Shown: positions 1-8,293, numbered from the stretch's first letter. The stretch is 38,338 nt of DNA from CAJWPI01 sp964571215 (GCA_964571215.1 CAZMZZ010000012.1:1-38338); one strand, 5' to 3'. Numbers and translations: made by a program. The notes: generated from the sequence alone by a model not told the origin.

Positions 1-233
1 CTTCTTCCAAAACCTTTTTTATCAGGATAAGAAGGGTGAGGACCAACAGTAACACCATATTTCTTACTTTCTTCAAGAAGAAGTGTGATGCTATTGGCAT
101 TTCCTATATGACCACCGCAGGCAACACTACAGGAACTAATATATTTTAAGATATTTAGTTCATTAGTGAGTTCACTTGCATTCTGAAACTCGCCCAAATC
201 AGCATTAATATCTATTGTTTTTTTTGATTCCAT
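1..233 (-). CDS. pxpA: 5-oxoprolinase subunit A (PxpA, LamB/YcsF family), N-terminal part, runs off the left edge
   Basis: Reading the minus strand from ATG at 233 gives an open frame to the window edge, about 77 residues. It begins with the family signature IDINADLGE, followed by YISSCSVACGGHIGN and then VTVGPHPSYPDKKGFGR. These are the conserved N-terminal blocks of the LamB/YcsF family, whose characterised member PxpA works with PxpB and PxpC in ATP-dependent opening of 5-oxoproline to glutamate. The usual protein is about 250 residues, so roughly two thirds lies outside the window. PxpB/PxpC cannot be seen here. The gene is divergent from the MFS carrier that starts at 305, with 71 bp between them. 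Family membership is clear; the substrate is inferred from the family. Confidence 0.85.
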   Translation of the reverse strand, partial: MESKKTIDINADLGEFQNASELTNELNILKYISSCSVACGGHIGNANSITLLLEESKKYGVTVGPHPSYPDKKGFGR

Positions 234-304
234 CTTAAGAAGTCCAATTAACCTCGATTATGAAGAATTTAAGTAAATGATACCAATCAATGGTTTAATA
301 AGTC

Positions 305-1552
305 ATGCCTGTAAGGTTTAAAATTGTTACTCTTTCCGTTCTTGCTGTCTTTATCTGCTACATAGATAGAGTCAATATTTCCATAACAATCATTCCAATG
401 GCTAAAGAGTTAGGTTGGGACTATGAAAGAATAGGTTTGGTTTCAGCATCTTTTTTTGTAGGTTACATTGTGACTCAAGTTCTTGGGGGTTATTTATCAG
501 ACAAGTTTGGAGCTAAGCAAGTACTTGGATATGGATTAATTATTTGGTCTATATTTACTATCTTGACACCCTTAGCCTCCTATATGAGTTTCGCTTTACT
601 AATTTTAGCTCGCATAGGAATGGGACTAGGAGAAGGTATAACCTTTCCAGCATGGCACAGCCTTTATGCTAGATGGATTCCTATTGGAGAAAGATCTAGA
701 GCTGTTGGATTAACTAATAGTGGACTTTTTATAGGAACAGTTTTTGCCCTTATAACAACACCATTAATCGTTATTCATTTGGGGTGGGAATGGGCTTTTT
801 ATCTCTTCGGGGGTGTTGGTTTTATTTGGTTCTATTTCTGGAATAAATTTGTCACTTCCTCCCCTAGAGATCATGCAAGTATCTCAAAGGAAGAATTAAC
901 TTTAATAGAAGAGAATGCTCCCACCAATGAAGAGGCAAAAAACCCTCCTTGGAAAGTCTTAATGACCAATAAAGCTTTATGGGCAATTGCAGTAGCTCAT
1001 TTTTGTAGCAACTATTCACTGTTTGTATTCCTTTCCTGGTTGCCTATATTTATTAATCAAGGATTAGGTGTTGAATTTTCTTCCGTAGGTCTTCTGGCTA
1101 TGCTTCCGCATCTCACTTCTTTTGTATTTTTAAATCTAGGAGGTCTTTTTGCTGATTTCCTTTTGAGTAAGGGTATGAAGCTTTTAAGGGTTAGAAAGCT
1201 TTGTAATACTCTAGGATTTGGAGGAGCAGGCATATGTCTTGCCTTAGTTCCGTCTTTTGAAACGGTAGCTTCAGTTATAACTGTTATATGTATTGGAAAC
1301 GCTCTTTCTGGTTTTGCTGCAGGAGGATTTATAGTGAATCATGCTGATATTGGACCTAAATATACTGGTACATTAATGGGAATTACTAATATGATCGGTG
1401 CTATTCCTGTAATAGTTGGTGTCTATCTATCAGTTCTAATACTCAATGCAACTAATTCATGGGATGCAGTTTTTTATGTAGTTTCGGGGGTTATGTTCTT
1501 TGGTATGACTTTCTATTTCTTCTTTTCAAGTGTAGAAAAGCAGTTTGACTAA
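305..1552 (+). CDS. MFS transporter, anion:cation symporter (ACS/SLC17-like) family
   Basis: A 415-residue, very hydrophobic protein with the twelve-helix layout of the major facilitator superfamily. Residues 18-27 (CYIDRVNISI) and the loop LGGYLSDKFGAKQVLG (about 61-76) are the TM1 and loop 2-3 signatures of the ACS/SLC17 family. GEGITFPAWHSLYARWIPIGE (from about residue 109) is its TM4 block. Charged central loop at about 190-215 separates the two halves. Family members import organic anions such as hexuronates, tartrate, phthalate or other carboxylates with protons or sodium. The substrate cannot be read from the sequence. It is divergent from pxpA and ends 4 nt before the encoded CCA end of the convergent tRNA-Val gene. 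The ATG has no strong Shine-Dalgarno sequence, but nothing better lies upstream. Confidence 0.88.
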   Translation: MPVRFKIVTLSVLAVFICYIDRVNISITIIPMAKELGWDYERIGLVSASFFVGYIVTQVLGGYLSDKFGAKQVLGYGLIIWSIFTILTPLASYMSFALLILARIGMGLGEGITFPAWHSLYARWIPIGERSRAVGLTNSGLFIGTVFALITTPLIVIHLGWEWAFYLFGGVGFIWFYFWNKFVTSSPRDHASISKEELTLIEENAPTNEEAKNPPWKVLMTNKALWAIAVAHFCSNYSLFVFLSWLPIFINQGLGVEFSSVGLLAMLPHLTSFVFLNLGGLFADFLLSKGMKLLRVRKLCNTLGFGGAGICLALVPSFETVASVITVICIGNALSGFAAGGFIVNHADIGPKYTGTLMGITNMIGAIPVIVGVYLSVLILNATNSWDAVFYVVSGVMFFGMTFYFFFSSVEKQFD

Positions 1553-1556
1553 ACCC

Positions 1557-1634
1557 TGGTAGACACGGGCGGACTCGAACCGCCGACCCCCACCATGTCA
1601 AGGTGGTGCTCTAACCAGACTGAGCTACGTGTCT
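1557..1634 (-). tRNA. tRNA-Val (anticodon GAC), CCA encoded
   Basis: On the minus strand a full cloverleaf folds. The 7-bp acceptor AGACACG/CGTGTCT is followed by TA and a D arm GCTC...GAGC. The anticodon stem CCACC/GGTGG encloses the loop TTGACAT, giving anticodon GAC. The T arm contains GGTTCGAGTCC. Discriminator A is followed by encoded CCA (1559-1557). It converges on the MFS gene, whose stop is 4 nt away. Confidence 0.96.
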
Positions 1635-1694
1635 ATTTATTTGTGGCTATTCTTCAAAGTTAATAGTTTATTTACTTAAACTTTTTACTCTTTT

Positions 1695-2891
1695 TTAAAA
1701 TAATTTACTTAGATCTTTGTTTTTTGTGTTAATGATTTTATCTACCCATTCATGAAAAGCTTGACCACCGCTCTCATTCCTTCCAAAGAGTACTGATTCT
1801 AGTTTACCAGTTTTAAGGCCTTTCTGAAGTCTTAGCCCAGTAGCGTAATCTTCTTCTTTAACCACATGCTTAAGGAAATCGAACTGTTCTTTTGCTTCCT
1901 TTCTTTGTTGTTGATTGGGTTTTTTTTCCATTAAGTAGTACTGCACTGTATAAGACTCTTCAGGACTTGCTCCTGGTAATAGCTGAGACAGCAGAACGCT
2001 TCTCCCCCCACCATTAAAAGAAGCAATAGAGACATGAGGAAATATGGTCCAAACACCTGTCATTAAGACCGCTGTAGGTACTTCTTTTATAGGTAATTCA
2101 CTGTAATCTATACCTTCCCCATCAAAGTCATCTTGAGAAGAAAGACGAGATGGGCTAATAACTCTTTGGTGTGGTCCCCAAGCATAAAACATGGCTTTAT
2201 TAGATATTTCTGTACCGAAAGTCTCACTATGTAAGACAGGTAAGTGGTAGAGATCTAAGTAGCCATCGTAAGCTACTTTCCAGTTTGGTCCCTTAAGAGT
2301 TCTTGTGTCGAATATATACCAATCTTCAAATTTAAAATGCGCTAACATTTCGTCATAACCAGAAAGAAAAGAATCCATAGAGAGTTCTGTTTTATGATCC
2401 AAATTTACCCAAATTATTCCAGCTCTTTCTTCTATAGGCAGCTTAATTAAACCATTACACTCCTTGTCTAAATCACCAAAATTCTCATTGTCTGAAATAC
2501 CTATCAGTTCTCCATCGTCGCTATAAGCCCAACCATGGTAGGGGCATCTAAAGTGACTAGAATTTCCATGACCATTTTCCACCAAAGACGAACCTCTATG
2601 TCGACAAATATTCAAAAAGGCATTCAATTTTCCTTCGAAATTTCTGTTTATAATAACCGGCATGCCTACGACTTCTAGTGCTTTATAGTCTCCAGGTTTC
2701 TTCAATTCACTTGAAACTCCTAAAACCAACGGAAGTCTCTTAAAGACCTTCTCTATCTCAGAATTCCACCTGTCCTGGTCGTAATAATATTTTGCAGGTA
2801 TTTCGACGATCTTTTGAGTTAACTCTACCGTTCCGTCTTCAGCATGCTGCCGGTTTATCTTGGCAATTTCTTCTAGTTTCTTTCTGCTCAT
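1695..2891 (-). CDS. Rieske-type aromatic ring-hydroxylating oxygenase, alpha subunit
   Basis: A 398-residue protein with both expected domains. The Rieske [2Fe-2S] ligands are C96-R-H98 and C116-P-Y-H119, 17 residues apart, followed by GWAYSDDGELIG. The catalytic mononuclear-iron site has the D213-x-x-H216-x4-H221 pattern, with a likely third carboxylate ligand at D348 in KEEDY. Such enzymes hydroxylate aromatic or alicyclic rings using electrons from a separate reductase, and no reductase or beta subunit is adjacent. The gene is divergent from the KstD-family flavoprotein at 3001, so a steroid-like or polycyclic substrate is plausible but unproven. Unlike the split pair at 32416-33716, this oxygenase is complete. 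Confidence 0.93.
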   Translation of the reverse strand: MSRKKLEEIAKINRQHAEDGTVELTQKIVEIPAKYYYDQDRWNSEIEKVFKRLPLVLGVSSELKKPGDYKALEVVGMPVIINRNFEGKLNAFLNICRHRGSSLVENGHGNSSHFRCPYHGWAYSDDGELIGISDNENFGDLDKECNGLIKLPIEERAGIIWVNLDHKTELSMDSFLSGYDEMLAHFKFEDWYIFDTRTLKGPNWKVAYDGYLDLYHLPVLHSETFGTEISNKAMFYAWGPHQRVISPSRLSSQDDFDGEGIDYSELPIKEVPTAVLMTGVWTIFPHVSIASFNGGGRSVLLSQLLPGASPEESYTVQYYLMEKKPNQQQRKEAKEQFDFLKHVVKEEDYATGLRLQKGLKTGKLESVLFGRNESGGQAFHEWVDKIINTKNKDLSKLF

Positions 2892-3000
2892 ATTCCACTC
2901 TATGGAAGTTATATAAACATTCTATATATTAAAACTTCAAAAAAAGAATAATTTCATGATAGATTAAGTCAAACTAAAATTCATTTAAAAGGGAGGAAAC

Positions 3001-4626
3001 CTGAAGGAGCAATACGATGTCATTGTAATTGGAAGTGGAGCTGGAGGAATGTTAGCTGCCATTTCAGCAAAATCCTATGGATCTGATGTTGTCATATTGG
3101 AGAAAGAATCTCTAGTAGGAGGTACAACTGGAATATCGGGCGGCATAGTGTGGTCACCAATGAACCACCACATGAAAGCCTTGAAAATTAAGGATAGTAA
3201 AAAAGATGCCATGGACTACTTCTTATCCCTTTCTCAGGGAGATATAAATCCCTCTATGCTGGAAGTCTTCGTTTCTAAATCAGCTGAAGCAATCAAATTT
3301 ATGGAAGAGAATTCACCCGTTCGTTTAAAGGTCTTGAAAGGATATCCAGACTACTATTTAAATAGCCCTGGAGCTATTAAGGGCGGTGGTAGAGCCTTAG
3401 ATAATGAGTTATTTAGTTTTAAGGCATTAGGTTCTTGGAAGGACAAAATACAAAGTAATGGACCTCCGATACCAATGACTTTATCCGAAACTCCCTTAGG
3501 AGGTGGGACAGGCCAAGTTGCTGAAGAAGATATGCAAGAAAGATTGTCTAATGATTCCCGCGGAATGGGACAAGCACTAGTCGGAAGCCTTCTTAAAGGT
3601 TGTCTAGATATAGGAATTGAACCTTTCTTAAAATCAAGAGTGATTAAACTCTTATCTTCAAAAGAAGGTGTTACTGGGGTAGAAGTTGTGCATGAAGGAA
3701 AAACAAAACAGATTAATAGTAAAAGAGGTGTGATAATTGCAACAGGAGGTTTTGAATGGAATACGGAATTGGTTTCATCTTTTCTTCGTGGACCTATGAC
3801 TCATCCTGCATCGCCGCCTGGAAACACTGGAGACGGAATTATAATGGGACAAGAAGTTGGAGCTTCTTTGGGAAATATGACTAGTGCTTGGTGGACTCCA
3901 GTTTTAGCAATACCAGGTGATACCTGGCAAGGAGGTTATCAAAAATCTTCCCCTGTTCTTATAGAAAGAACTTTGCCACATTCAATAATGATAAATCAAG
4001 AAGGAAAAAGATTCTGTAACGAAGCAACAAATTATTCTGCTTTAGCAGGAGCTTTTCATCACTTTAACCCTAACACTTATTCTTACAATAACATCCCTGC
4101 TTGGCTTATTTTCGATGCTACATATCGAAGTAGATACGCAACGGGACCTTCTCAACCAAATACCTCTACTCCTGGGTGGATGATAGAAGGCTCTTCCTTA
4201 GAAGATCTGGCACTTAAGCTTAAAATAAATCCCCATAACTTATCAGAAACCGTAAATCAATTTAACCAGTACGTCTTAAATGAAGATGATGTTCAATTTT
4301 TAAGGGGTAACAGTGATTATGACTCTTTTTATGGTGATAGAAGTTTAGAAGGAATTAAAGCTACTTTGGGGGAATTAAAAAAACCTCCTTTTTTTGCAGT
4401 AGAAATCAAGATGGGATGTCTTGGAACTAATGGGGGACTTAAAACTAATGAATATGGTCAAGTTTTTTCTGTTAGAGATAAAACAATAAAGGGCTTATAT
4501 GCTGTAGGAAATGCAATGTCTGGAGTAACAGGGTCAGTTTATGCAGGTGCTGGTGGAACTTTAGGACCTGTGCTTACCTTTGGATATTTAGCAGGAAAGC
4601 ATTGTTCAGGGGCAAACTTAGAATAA
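3001..4626 (+). CDS. FAD-dependent 3-ketosteroid delta1-dehydrogenase (KstD)-family oxidoreductase, probable CTG start
   Basis: The first in-frame ATG (3049) would cut off the dinucleotide-binding motif. In frame upstream lies YDVIVIGSGAGG (codons 3013-3048), and the frame stays open back to a stop at 2986. The only plausible initiator in between is CTG at 3001, just after a strong Shine-Dalgarno sequence GGGAGG (2991-2996). From CTG the protein is 541 residues. GGTTGISGGIVW follows the FAD motif. The C-terminus carries GLYAVGN and VYAGAGGTLGP, the KstD pattern in which the Tyr (Y514) and the Gly four residues later (G518) take part in catalysis. KstD introduces the 1,2-double bond in steroid ring A. 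A related fumarate-reductase-like flavoprotein with another substrate is possible. An SDR follows 18 nt downstream. Confidence 0.85.
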   Translation: MKEQYDVIVIGSGAGGMLAAISAKSYGSDVVILEKESLVGGTTGISGGIVWSPMNHHMKALKIKDSKKDAMDYFLSLSQGDINPSMLEVFVSKSAEAIKFMEENSPVRLKVLKGYPDYYLNSPGAIKGGGRALDNELFSFKALGSWKDKIQSNGPPIPMTLSETPLGGGTGQVAEEDMQERLSNDSRGMGQALVGSLLKGCLDIGIEPFLKSRVIKLLSSKEGVTGVEVVHEGKTKQINSKRGVIIATGGFEWNTELVSSFLRGPMTHPASPPGNTGDGIIMGQEVGASLGNMTSAWWTPVLAIPGDTWQGGYQKSSPVLIERTLPHSIMINQEGKRFCNEATNYSALAGAFHHFNPNTYSYNNIPAWLIFDATYRSRYATGPSQPNTSTPGWMIEGSSLEDLALKLKINPHNLSETVNQFNQYVLNEDDVQFLRGNSDYDSFYGDRSLEGIKATLGELKKPPFFAVEIKMGCLGTNGGLKTNEYGQVFSVRDKTIKGLYAVGNAMSGVTGSVYAGAGGTLGPVLTFGYLAGKHCSGANLE

Positions 4627-4644
4627 ATAAAATAGGGTGAAGAA

Positions 4645-5424
4645 ATGAATGTCTTAGAAAAATTTAAACTAAATAATATGGTGGCAGTAATAACAGGTGC
4701 TGGAAAAGGAATAGGAAGAGGTATAGCTATATCTCTAGCAGAAGCTGGTGCTGATATCGTAGTAGCTTCTAGAAACAGAAAAGACTTACAAAGAACCTCA
4801 GATGCAATCATTTCAGTAGGAAAAAGATGCTTAATCGTGCCTACAGATGTTACAAACAAAGACCAATTAGAAGATCTTGCTTTAAAGACTAAAAATGAAT
4901 TCGGGAAAATAGATATTTGGGTAAATAATGCTGGTGGCCTTCCTGACGCAACGCCCAGATATATGAGTAAGACTTCTGAAGATGAATTTGATGCACAAAT
5001 TAATCTAAACTTGAAAGCTGTATGGTCAGCATGTGTTATTGCATCAAATTATATGCAAGGAACTGGTGGCTCCATTATTAATATATCTTCTGCAACATCT
5101 AAGAATATGAAACCTAATATTAAAAATGGTCCTTATGGAGCTGCAAAATCTGCTGTAAATAGCCTAACTGCTACTTTTTCTCTAGAACTTGCTCCCAATA
5201 TTAGAGTAAATGCAATTGCTCCTGGGCCAATACCAACTGATAATTTCAAAGATTCTCTTAACCTCTCCAATCAGCAAGAAGTAGACTCTTTAACTAAAGC
5301 TCTTAACCTTCCTTTACAGAGACTAGGAGAGGTAGAAGATATTGGTTCTGCGGTGGTGTTTATGGCATCGCCAGCATCAAGTTGGATAACGGGGCAATGC
5401 CTGTTTGTTGATGGTGGCTCTTAA
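4645..5424 (+). CDS. Short-chain dehydrogenase/reductase (classical SDR)
   Basis: A 259-residue classical SDR. The cofactor motif TGAGKGIG is at 17-24, NNAG at 94-97, the catalytic Ser at 148/149 in NISSATS, and Y164-x3-K168 in YGAAK. The C-terminal block SSWITGQCLFVDGGS is typical of the family. R43 and N44 after the second strand (ASRNR) suggest a preference for NADP(H). It lies 18 nt behind the KstD-family gene with a GGGTGA ribosome site, so the two are very probably co-transcribed. A hydroxysteroid or hydroxyacyl oxidoreductase role is likely from context, but the substrate is not visible in the sequence. Confidence 0.9.
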   Translation: MNVLEKFKLNNMVAVITGAGKGIGRGIAISLAEAGADIVVASRNRKDLQRTSDAIISVGKRCLIVPTDVTNKDQLEDLALKTKNEFGKIDIWVNNAGGLPDATPRYMSKTSEDEFDAQINLNLKAVWSACVIASNYMQGTGGSIINISSATSKNMKPNIKNGPYGAAKSAVNSLTATFSLELAPNIRVNAIAPGPIPTDNFKDSLNLSNQQEVDSLTKALNLPLQRLGEVEDIGSAVVFMASPASSWITGQCLFVDGGS

Positions 5425-5454
5425 ACCAATAAGTCAGGTCTCTAAAGGATGTTT

Positions 5455-5844
5455 TTAGCTGAAATGAAAGAATACTAACTTATTGCCATCTAAGTCTCTG
5501 AAATAAGCACCATAGAAAGTTCCACCCCTCATTCCAGGTTCGCCTTCATCTTGAGCTCCAAGTTCTATAGCTTTTGCATACATCTGTTTTACCTCTTCTT
5601 GAGAATCCAAGGAAATCCCCGTCATAGAACCATTACCAGAAGAAGCAGTTTCTCCGTTATAAGGAACTGCTATTGCTAAGACAAATTCTTTCCCTCCATC
5701 TCTCATCCAAAAAGTAATTCTGTCATCTGTGGGATCTGAAAATCTTTCGGCATCAATAAAGCTAAAAATAGCATTATAAAATTCTTCTGCTTTCTCTTTA
5801 TTATTAGTTCCAACCGTAGAATAACCTACAAGTTTCCTAGTCAT
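5455..5844 (-). CDS. VOC-superfamily (glyoxalase/bleomycin-resistance fold) protein
   Basis: A 129-residue protein with the paired beta-alpha-beta-beta-beta layout of the vicinal-oxygen-chelate superfamily. It opens with VGYSTVGTNNKEKAEEFYNAI and ends with the usual RDLDGNKLVFFHFS. The middle segment EVKQMYAKAIELGAQDEGEP is the second repeat's helix. Members include metal-dependent lyases, epimerases, dioxygenases and non-catalytic binders, and no specific function can be assigned. It is 27 nt downstream of the ACAD10/11-like gene on the same strand, so they may form a small operon. It converges on the SDR ending at 5424. Confidence 0.82.
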   Translation of the reverse strand: MTRKLVGYSTVGTNNKEKAEEFYNAIFSFIDAERFSDPTDDRITFWMRDGGKEFVLAIAVPYNGETASSGNGSMTGISLDSQEEVKQMYAKAIELGAQDEGEPGMRGGTFYGAYFRDLDGNKLVFFHFS

Positions 5845-5871
5845 ATATATACCTCTTATAAATTTTTTGGT

Positions 5872-7092
5872 TTATGTTTGTGAATACTTACCTAGCTCTT
5901 CTCTAGCTACAGTTCTTCTATGCACTTCGTCAGGGCCATCTGCTATTCTCAAAGTTCTCTGACCGGCATACATCCTTGCTAAAGGGGTATCTTGAGAAAC
6001 TCCTGCTCCTCCGTGAACTTGGAGTGCTTTATCTATAACTCTTAAAGTCATATTAGGAACTGCAACCTTAATTTGTGCTATTTCGCTTCTCGCAACTTTA
6101 TTACCTACAGTATCCATCATATAAGCTGCTTTGAGAGTCAATAAGCGACACATTTCTATTTCCATCCTACAGTCTGCGATCACATCGTAATTACCACCTA
6201 ACTCTGATAAAGGCTTACCAAAGGCTATTCTTGAGGTAGACCTTTTACACAAGAGCTCTAAAGCTCTCTCTGCTACTCCAACAGAACGCATACAATGATG
6301 AATCCTTCCAGGCCCCAACCTTCCTTGAGCTATCTCAAATCCTCTTCCTTCACCTAAAAGGAGATTGCTTTTAGGTACTCTTACATTAGTAAATTTCATA
6401 TGAGCATGTCCATGCGGCGCATCATCGGAACCAAAAACGGTCATCATCCTAATTATCTCTACTCCTGGTGTGTCCATTGGAACTAAAATTTGTGATTGTC
6501 TAGAATGTTTAGGATTATCAGGATTGGTTACTCCCATAAAAACAATGATTTTACATCTTGGATCTCCTGCTCCTGACGTCCACCATTTTTCTCCGTTTAT
6601 TACATACTCCTCTCCATCTGCTGCAATAGAGCTTCCAATGTTTGTTGCATCAGATGAAGCAACATTAGGCTCAGTCATACCAAAAGCAGACCTTATCTCC
6701 CCATCTAATAAAGGTCTCAACCATTTATCTTGTTGTTCTGGTGAACCATACTGGGCTAGTACTTCCATGTTACCAGTATCTGGAGCAGAGCAATTAAATA
6801 TTTCTGAAGCTATGGGTGATCTTCCCATTAATTCACATATCGGAGCATAGTCTAAATTACTCATACTTTCTCCCATAGGATTTTCAGGTAAGAATAAATT
6901 CCACAAGCCCTCTTCTTTGGCTATTTTCTTTTTGTCTTCAATTATCTGCGGAATCTGCCATCTGTTTCCTTCTTTGGTGAATTCTTCCATTTGTTGAGAA
7001 TAGATTTCCTCAGAAGGATAAATATGATCATCCATGAATTTAGAAACTCTTTGTTGTAAATCTAATGATTTTTTTGAATGTTCAAATTGCAT
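5872..7092 (-). CDS. Acyl-CoA dehydrogenase, ACAD10/ACAD11-like
   Basis: A 406-residue flavoprotein with the acyl-CoA dehydrogenase fold. FGMTEPNVASSDATN is the substrate/FAD-binding block of the middle domain. GRGFEIAQGRLGPGRIHHC is nearly diagnostic for the ACAD10/11 group, which acts on atypical acyl chains including, in some members, 4-hydroxyacyl derivatives. VHGGAGVSQDTPLARMYAGQR and ADGPDEVH close the C-terminal helical domain. Asp385 stands where medium-chain enzymes have the catalytic Glu of the YEGT motif, which appears to be usual in this group. The gene is divergent from the LysR regulator at 7253, with a perfect palindrome between them, suggesting control by that regulator. The VOC gene follows 27 nt later. 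Confidence 0.92.
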   Translation of the reverse strand: MQFEHSKKSLDLQQRVSKFMDDHIYPSEEIYSQQMEEFTKEGNRWQIPQIIEDKKKIAKEEGLWNLFLPENPMGESMSNLDYAPICELMGRSPIASEIFNCSAPDTGNMEVLAQYGSPEQQDKWLRPLLDGEIRSAFGMTEPNVASSDATNIGSSIAADGEEYVINGEKWWTSGAGDPRCKIIVFMGVTNPDNPKHSRQSQILVPMDTPGVEIIRMMTVFGSDDAPHGHAHMKFTNVRVPKSNLLLGEGRGFEIAQGRLGPGRIHHCMRSVGVAERALELLCKRSTSRIAFGKPLSELGGNYDVIADCRMEIEMCRLLTLKAAYMMDTVGNKVARSEIAQIKVAVPNMTLRVIDKALQVHGGAGVSQDTPLARMYAGQRTLRIADGPDEVHRRTVAREELGKYSQT

Positions 7093-7132
7093 TTTTTCTC
7101 CCTATAAATTTAGCTAATTAATGATTCTATAT

Positions 7133-7153
7133 ATTATAAATTTCATTTATAAT
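7133..7153. promoter_or_regulatory. Perfect inverted repeat, candidate LysR-type regulator box
   Basis: ATTATAAA and TTTATAAT form 8-bp perfect arms around a 5-nt spacer. The palindrome contains the T-N11-A pattern of LysR-type boxes about its exact centre. It lies 41 bp upstream of the acyl-CoA dehydrogenase start (7092) and 100 bp upstream of the LysR start (7253), the classic place for such an operator. Each arm also contains TATAAT on one strand, so part of it could instead be a pair of divergent -10 elements. Confidence 0.5.
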
Positions 7154-7252
7154 AGAAATCACCTTAACCGAACCTTCAAACTATGATAGTTCCTTAAAGT
7201 TAAGTAGTCCATCCGCAGATAATAGAATCGTTTATTTTTTACAGTTTATTTT

Positions 7253-8161
7253 ATGAGTCTTACAAAAACGGATTTAAATCTATTTCAAACTTTTGAAGTC
7301 ATATATACGGAAAGGAATCTGACAAAAGCTGCTGAAATCTTGGGAATAACCCAACCTGCCGTTAGTAATGCCCTTTCTAGACTAAGAAATACTTTTAAAG
7401 ATGAATTGTTTGTTAGGACTTCTAAAGGGATGATTCCTACACCTGTTGCTCAGAATATAATGCCTGATATTAGAAATGCACTAGATCTGATGAGAAATAC
7501 CATCAATGAATCAGAGACATTTAATCCAAAAACAGCCCACAATATCTTCAAGATTTCCATAGGAGATACTTCGGAGTACAGATTACTACCTGAGTTAATA
7601 CAAAGATTAAGCAAAAAAGCTCCCAGAGTAGATGTAGAGAGTTATCTTACTCCTAGAGAAGACACACCAAGAGAGTTGGCCTCTGGGAATATTGATTTTG
7701 CTATTGATCCACCTATTCACACTGATTCGACTCTAAAAAACAGGAAAATTTATTCAGATAATTACGTACTCATAGTAAGAAAAGGTCATCCCATAGCACA
7801 AAAAAGAAAGCTCTCGTTAGAAGACTATTTGTCTCTATCACATATACATATTTCAAAGAGAAGTTCAGGAATGGGTCATGTAGACATGACATTGAACAGA
7901 CTTGGTGTATCGAGAAGAATAGCTCTAAGAGCTCAACATTACTTAGTTGCTCCATATATAATCCAGCAATCTGATCTAGCTATAACTTCAATAAAGAGTT
8001 TTGCTAGAGGAAGAGATTTAAAAACTTTAGCACTTCCTTTTAAAATAGATCCTCTTATCCTTCATTTGTATTGGCATGAAAGTAAAGATCAAGATGCTTC
8101 CAATGTTTGGATGAGAGATTTGATACTAAAAGCTTACGGTAAGATACAAAGCAAAAAGTAA
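7253..8161 (+). CDS. LysR-family transcriptional regulator (NahR/LinR-like)
   Basis: A 302-residue LysR-type regulator. The N-terminal winged helix-turn-helix covers about residues 5-65, with LTKAAEILGITQPAVSNALS as helix-turn-helix core and LFVRTSKGMIPTP as wing. The rest is the effector-binding domain. The opening TDLNLFQTFEVIYTERNLT resembles the NahR/LinR/NodD branch, which commonly activates aromatic or xenobiotic catabolic genes in response to a pathway intermediate. It is transcribed away from the acyl-CoA dehydrogenase at 5872-7092, so that gene is the probable target. It ends 6 nt before the encoded CCA end of the convergent tRNA-Leu gene. The ATG has no clear Shine-Dalgarno sequence. 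Confidence 0.92.
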   Translation: MSLTKTDLNLFQTFEVIYTERNLTKAAEILGITQPAVSNALSRLRNTFKDELFVRTSKGMIPTPVAQNIMPDIRNALDLMRNTINESETFNPKTAHNIFKISIGDTSEYRLLPELIQRLSKKAPRVDVESYLTPREDTPRELASGNIDFAIDPPIHTDSTLKNRKIYSDNYVLIVRKGHPIAQKRKLSLEDYLSLSHIHISKRSSGMGHVDMTLNRLGVSRRIALRAQHYLVAPYIIQQSDLAITSIKSFARGRDLKTLALPFKIDPLILHLYWHESKDQDASNVWMRDLILKAYGKIQSKK

Positions 8162-8167
8162 TTCTTT

Positions 8168-8252
8168 TGGTGCGGATGAAGGGACTCGAACCCCCACACC
8201 TTTCGGCACTAGAACCTAAATCTAGCGTGTCTACCAATTCCACCACATCCGC
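8168..8252 (-). tRNA. tRNA-Leu (anticodon TAG), CCA encoded
   Basis: The minus strand folds as a class II tRNA. Acceptor GCGGATG pairs with CATCCGC. The anticodon stem CTAGA/TCTAG encloses TTTAGGT, giving anticodon TAG. A variable arm with TGCCGAAAGGTG follows, and then the T arm GGGGGTTCGAGTCCC. Discriminator A and CCA are encoded (8171-8168). The total is 85 nt. Confidence 0.96.
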
Positions 8253-8293
8253 AATTCGCTGGTATTATAAGCCTGATAATAGTTTATGTCCCA

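Noticed and set aside
2893..2907. TTCCA-CTCTA-TGGAA inverted repeat just upstream of the Rieske start.
   Set aside because: Five-base arms are weak, and the site overlaps the ribosome-binding region of the minus-strand gene.
2919..2931. The 13-mer ATTCTATATATTA occurs here and again at 7124-7136, both upstream of minus-strand catabolic genes.
   Set aside because: In DNA this AT-rich, dozens of exact 13-mer matches are expected by chance over 38 kb, so it is not evidence for a shared regulator.
4539..4859. 106-residue open frame on the minus strand across the KstD-like/SDR junction.
   Set aside because: It lies antisense to two well-supported genes, with no family motifs and no ribosome site.
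5425..5454. Weak CTAAA/TTTAG hairpin with a T run between the convergent SDR and VOC genes.
   Set aside because: The five-base AT stem is too weak to call a terminator.
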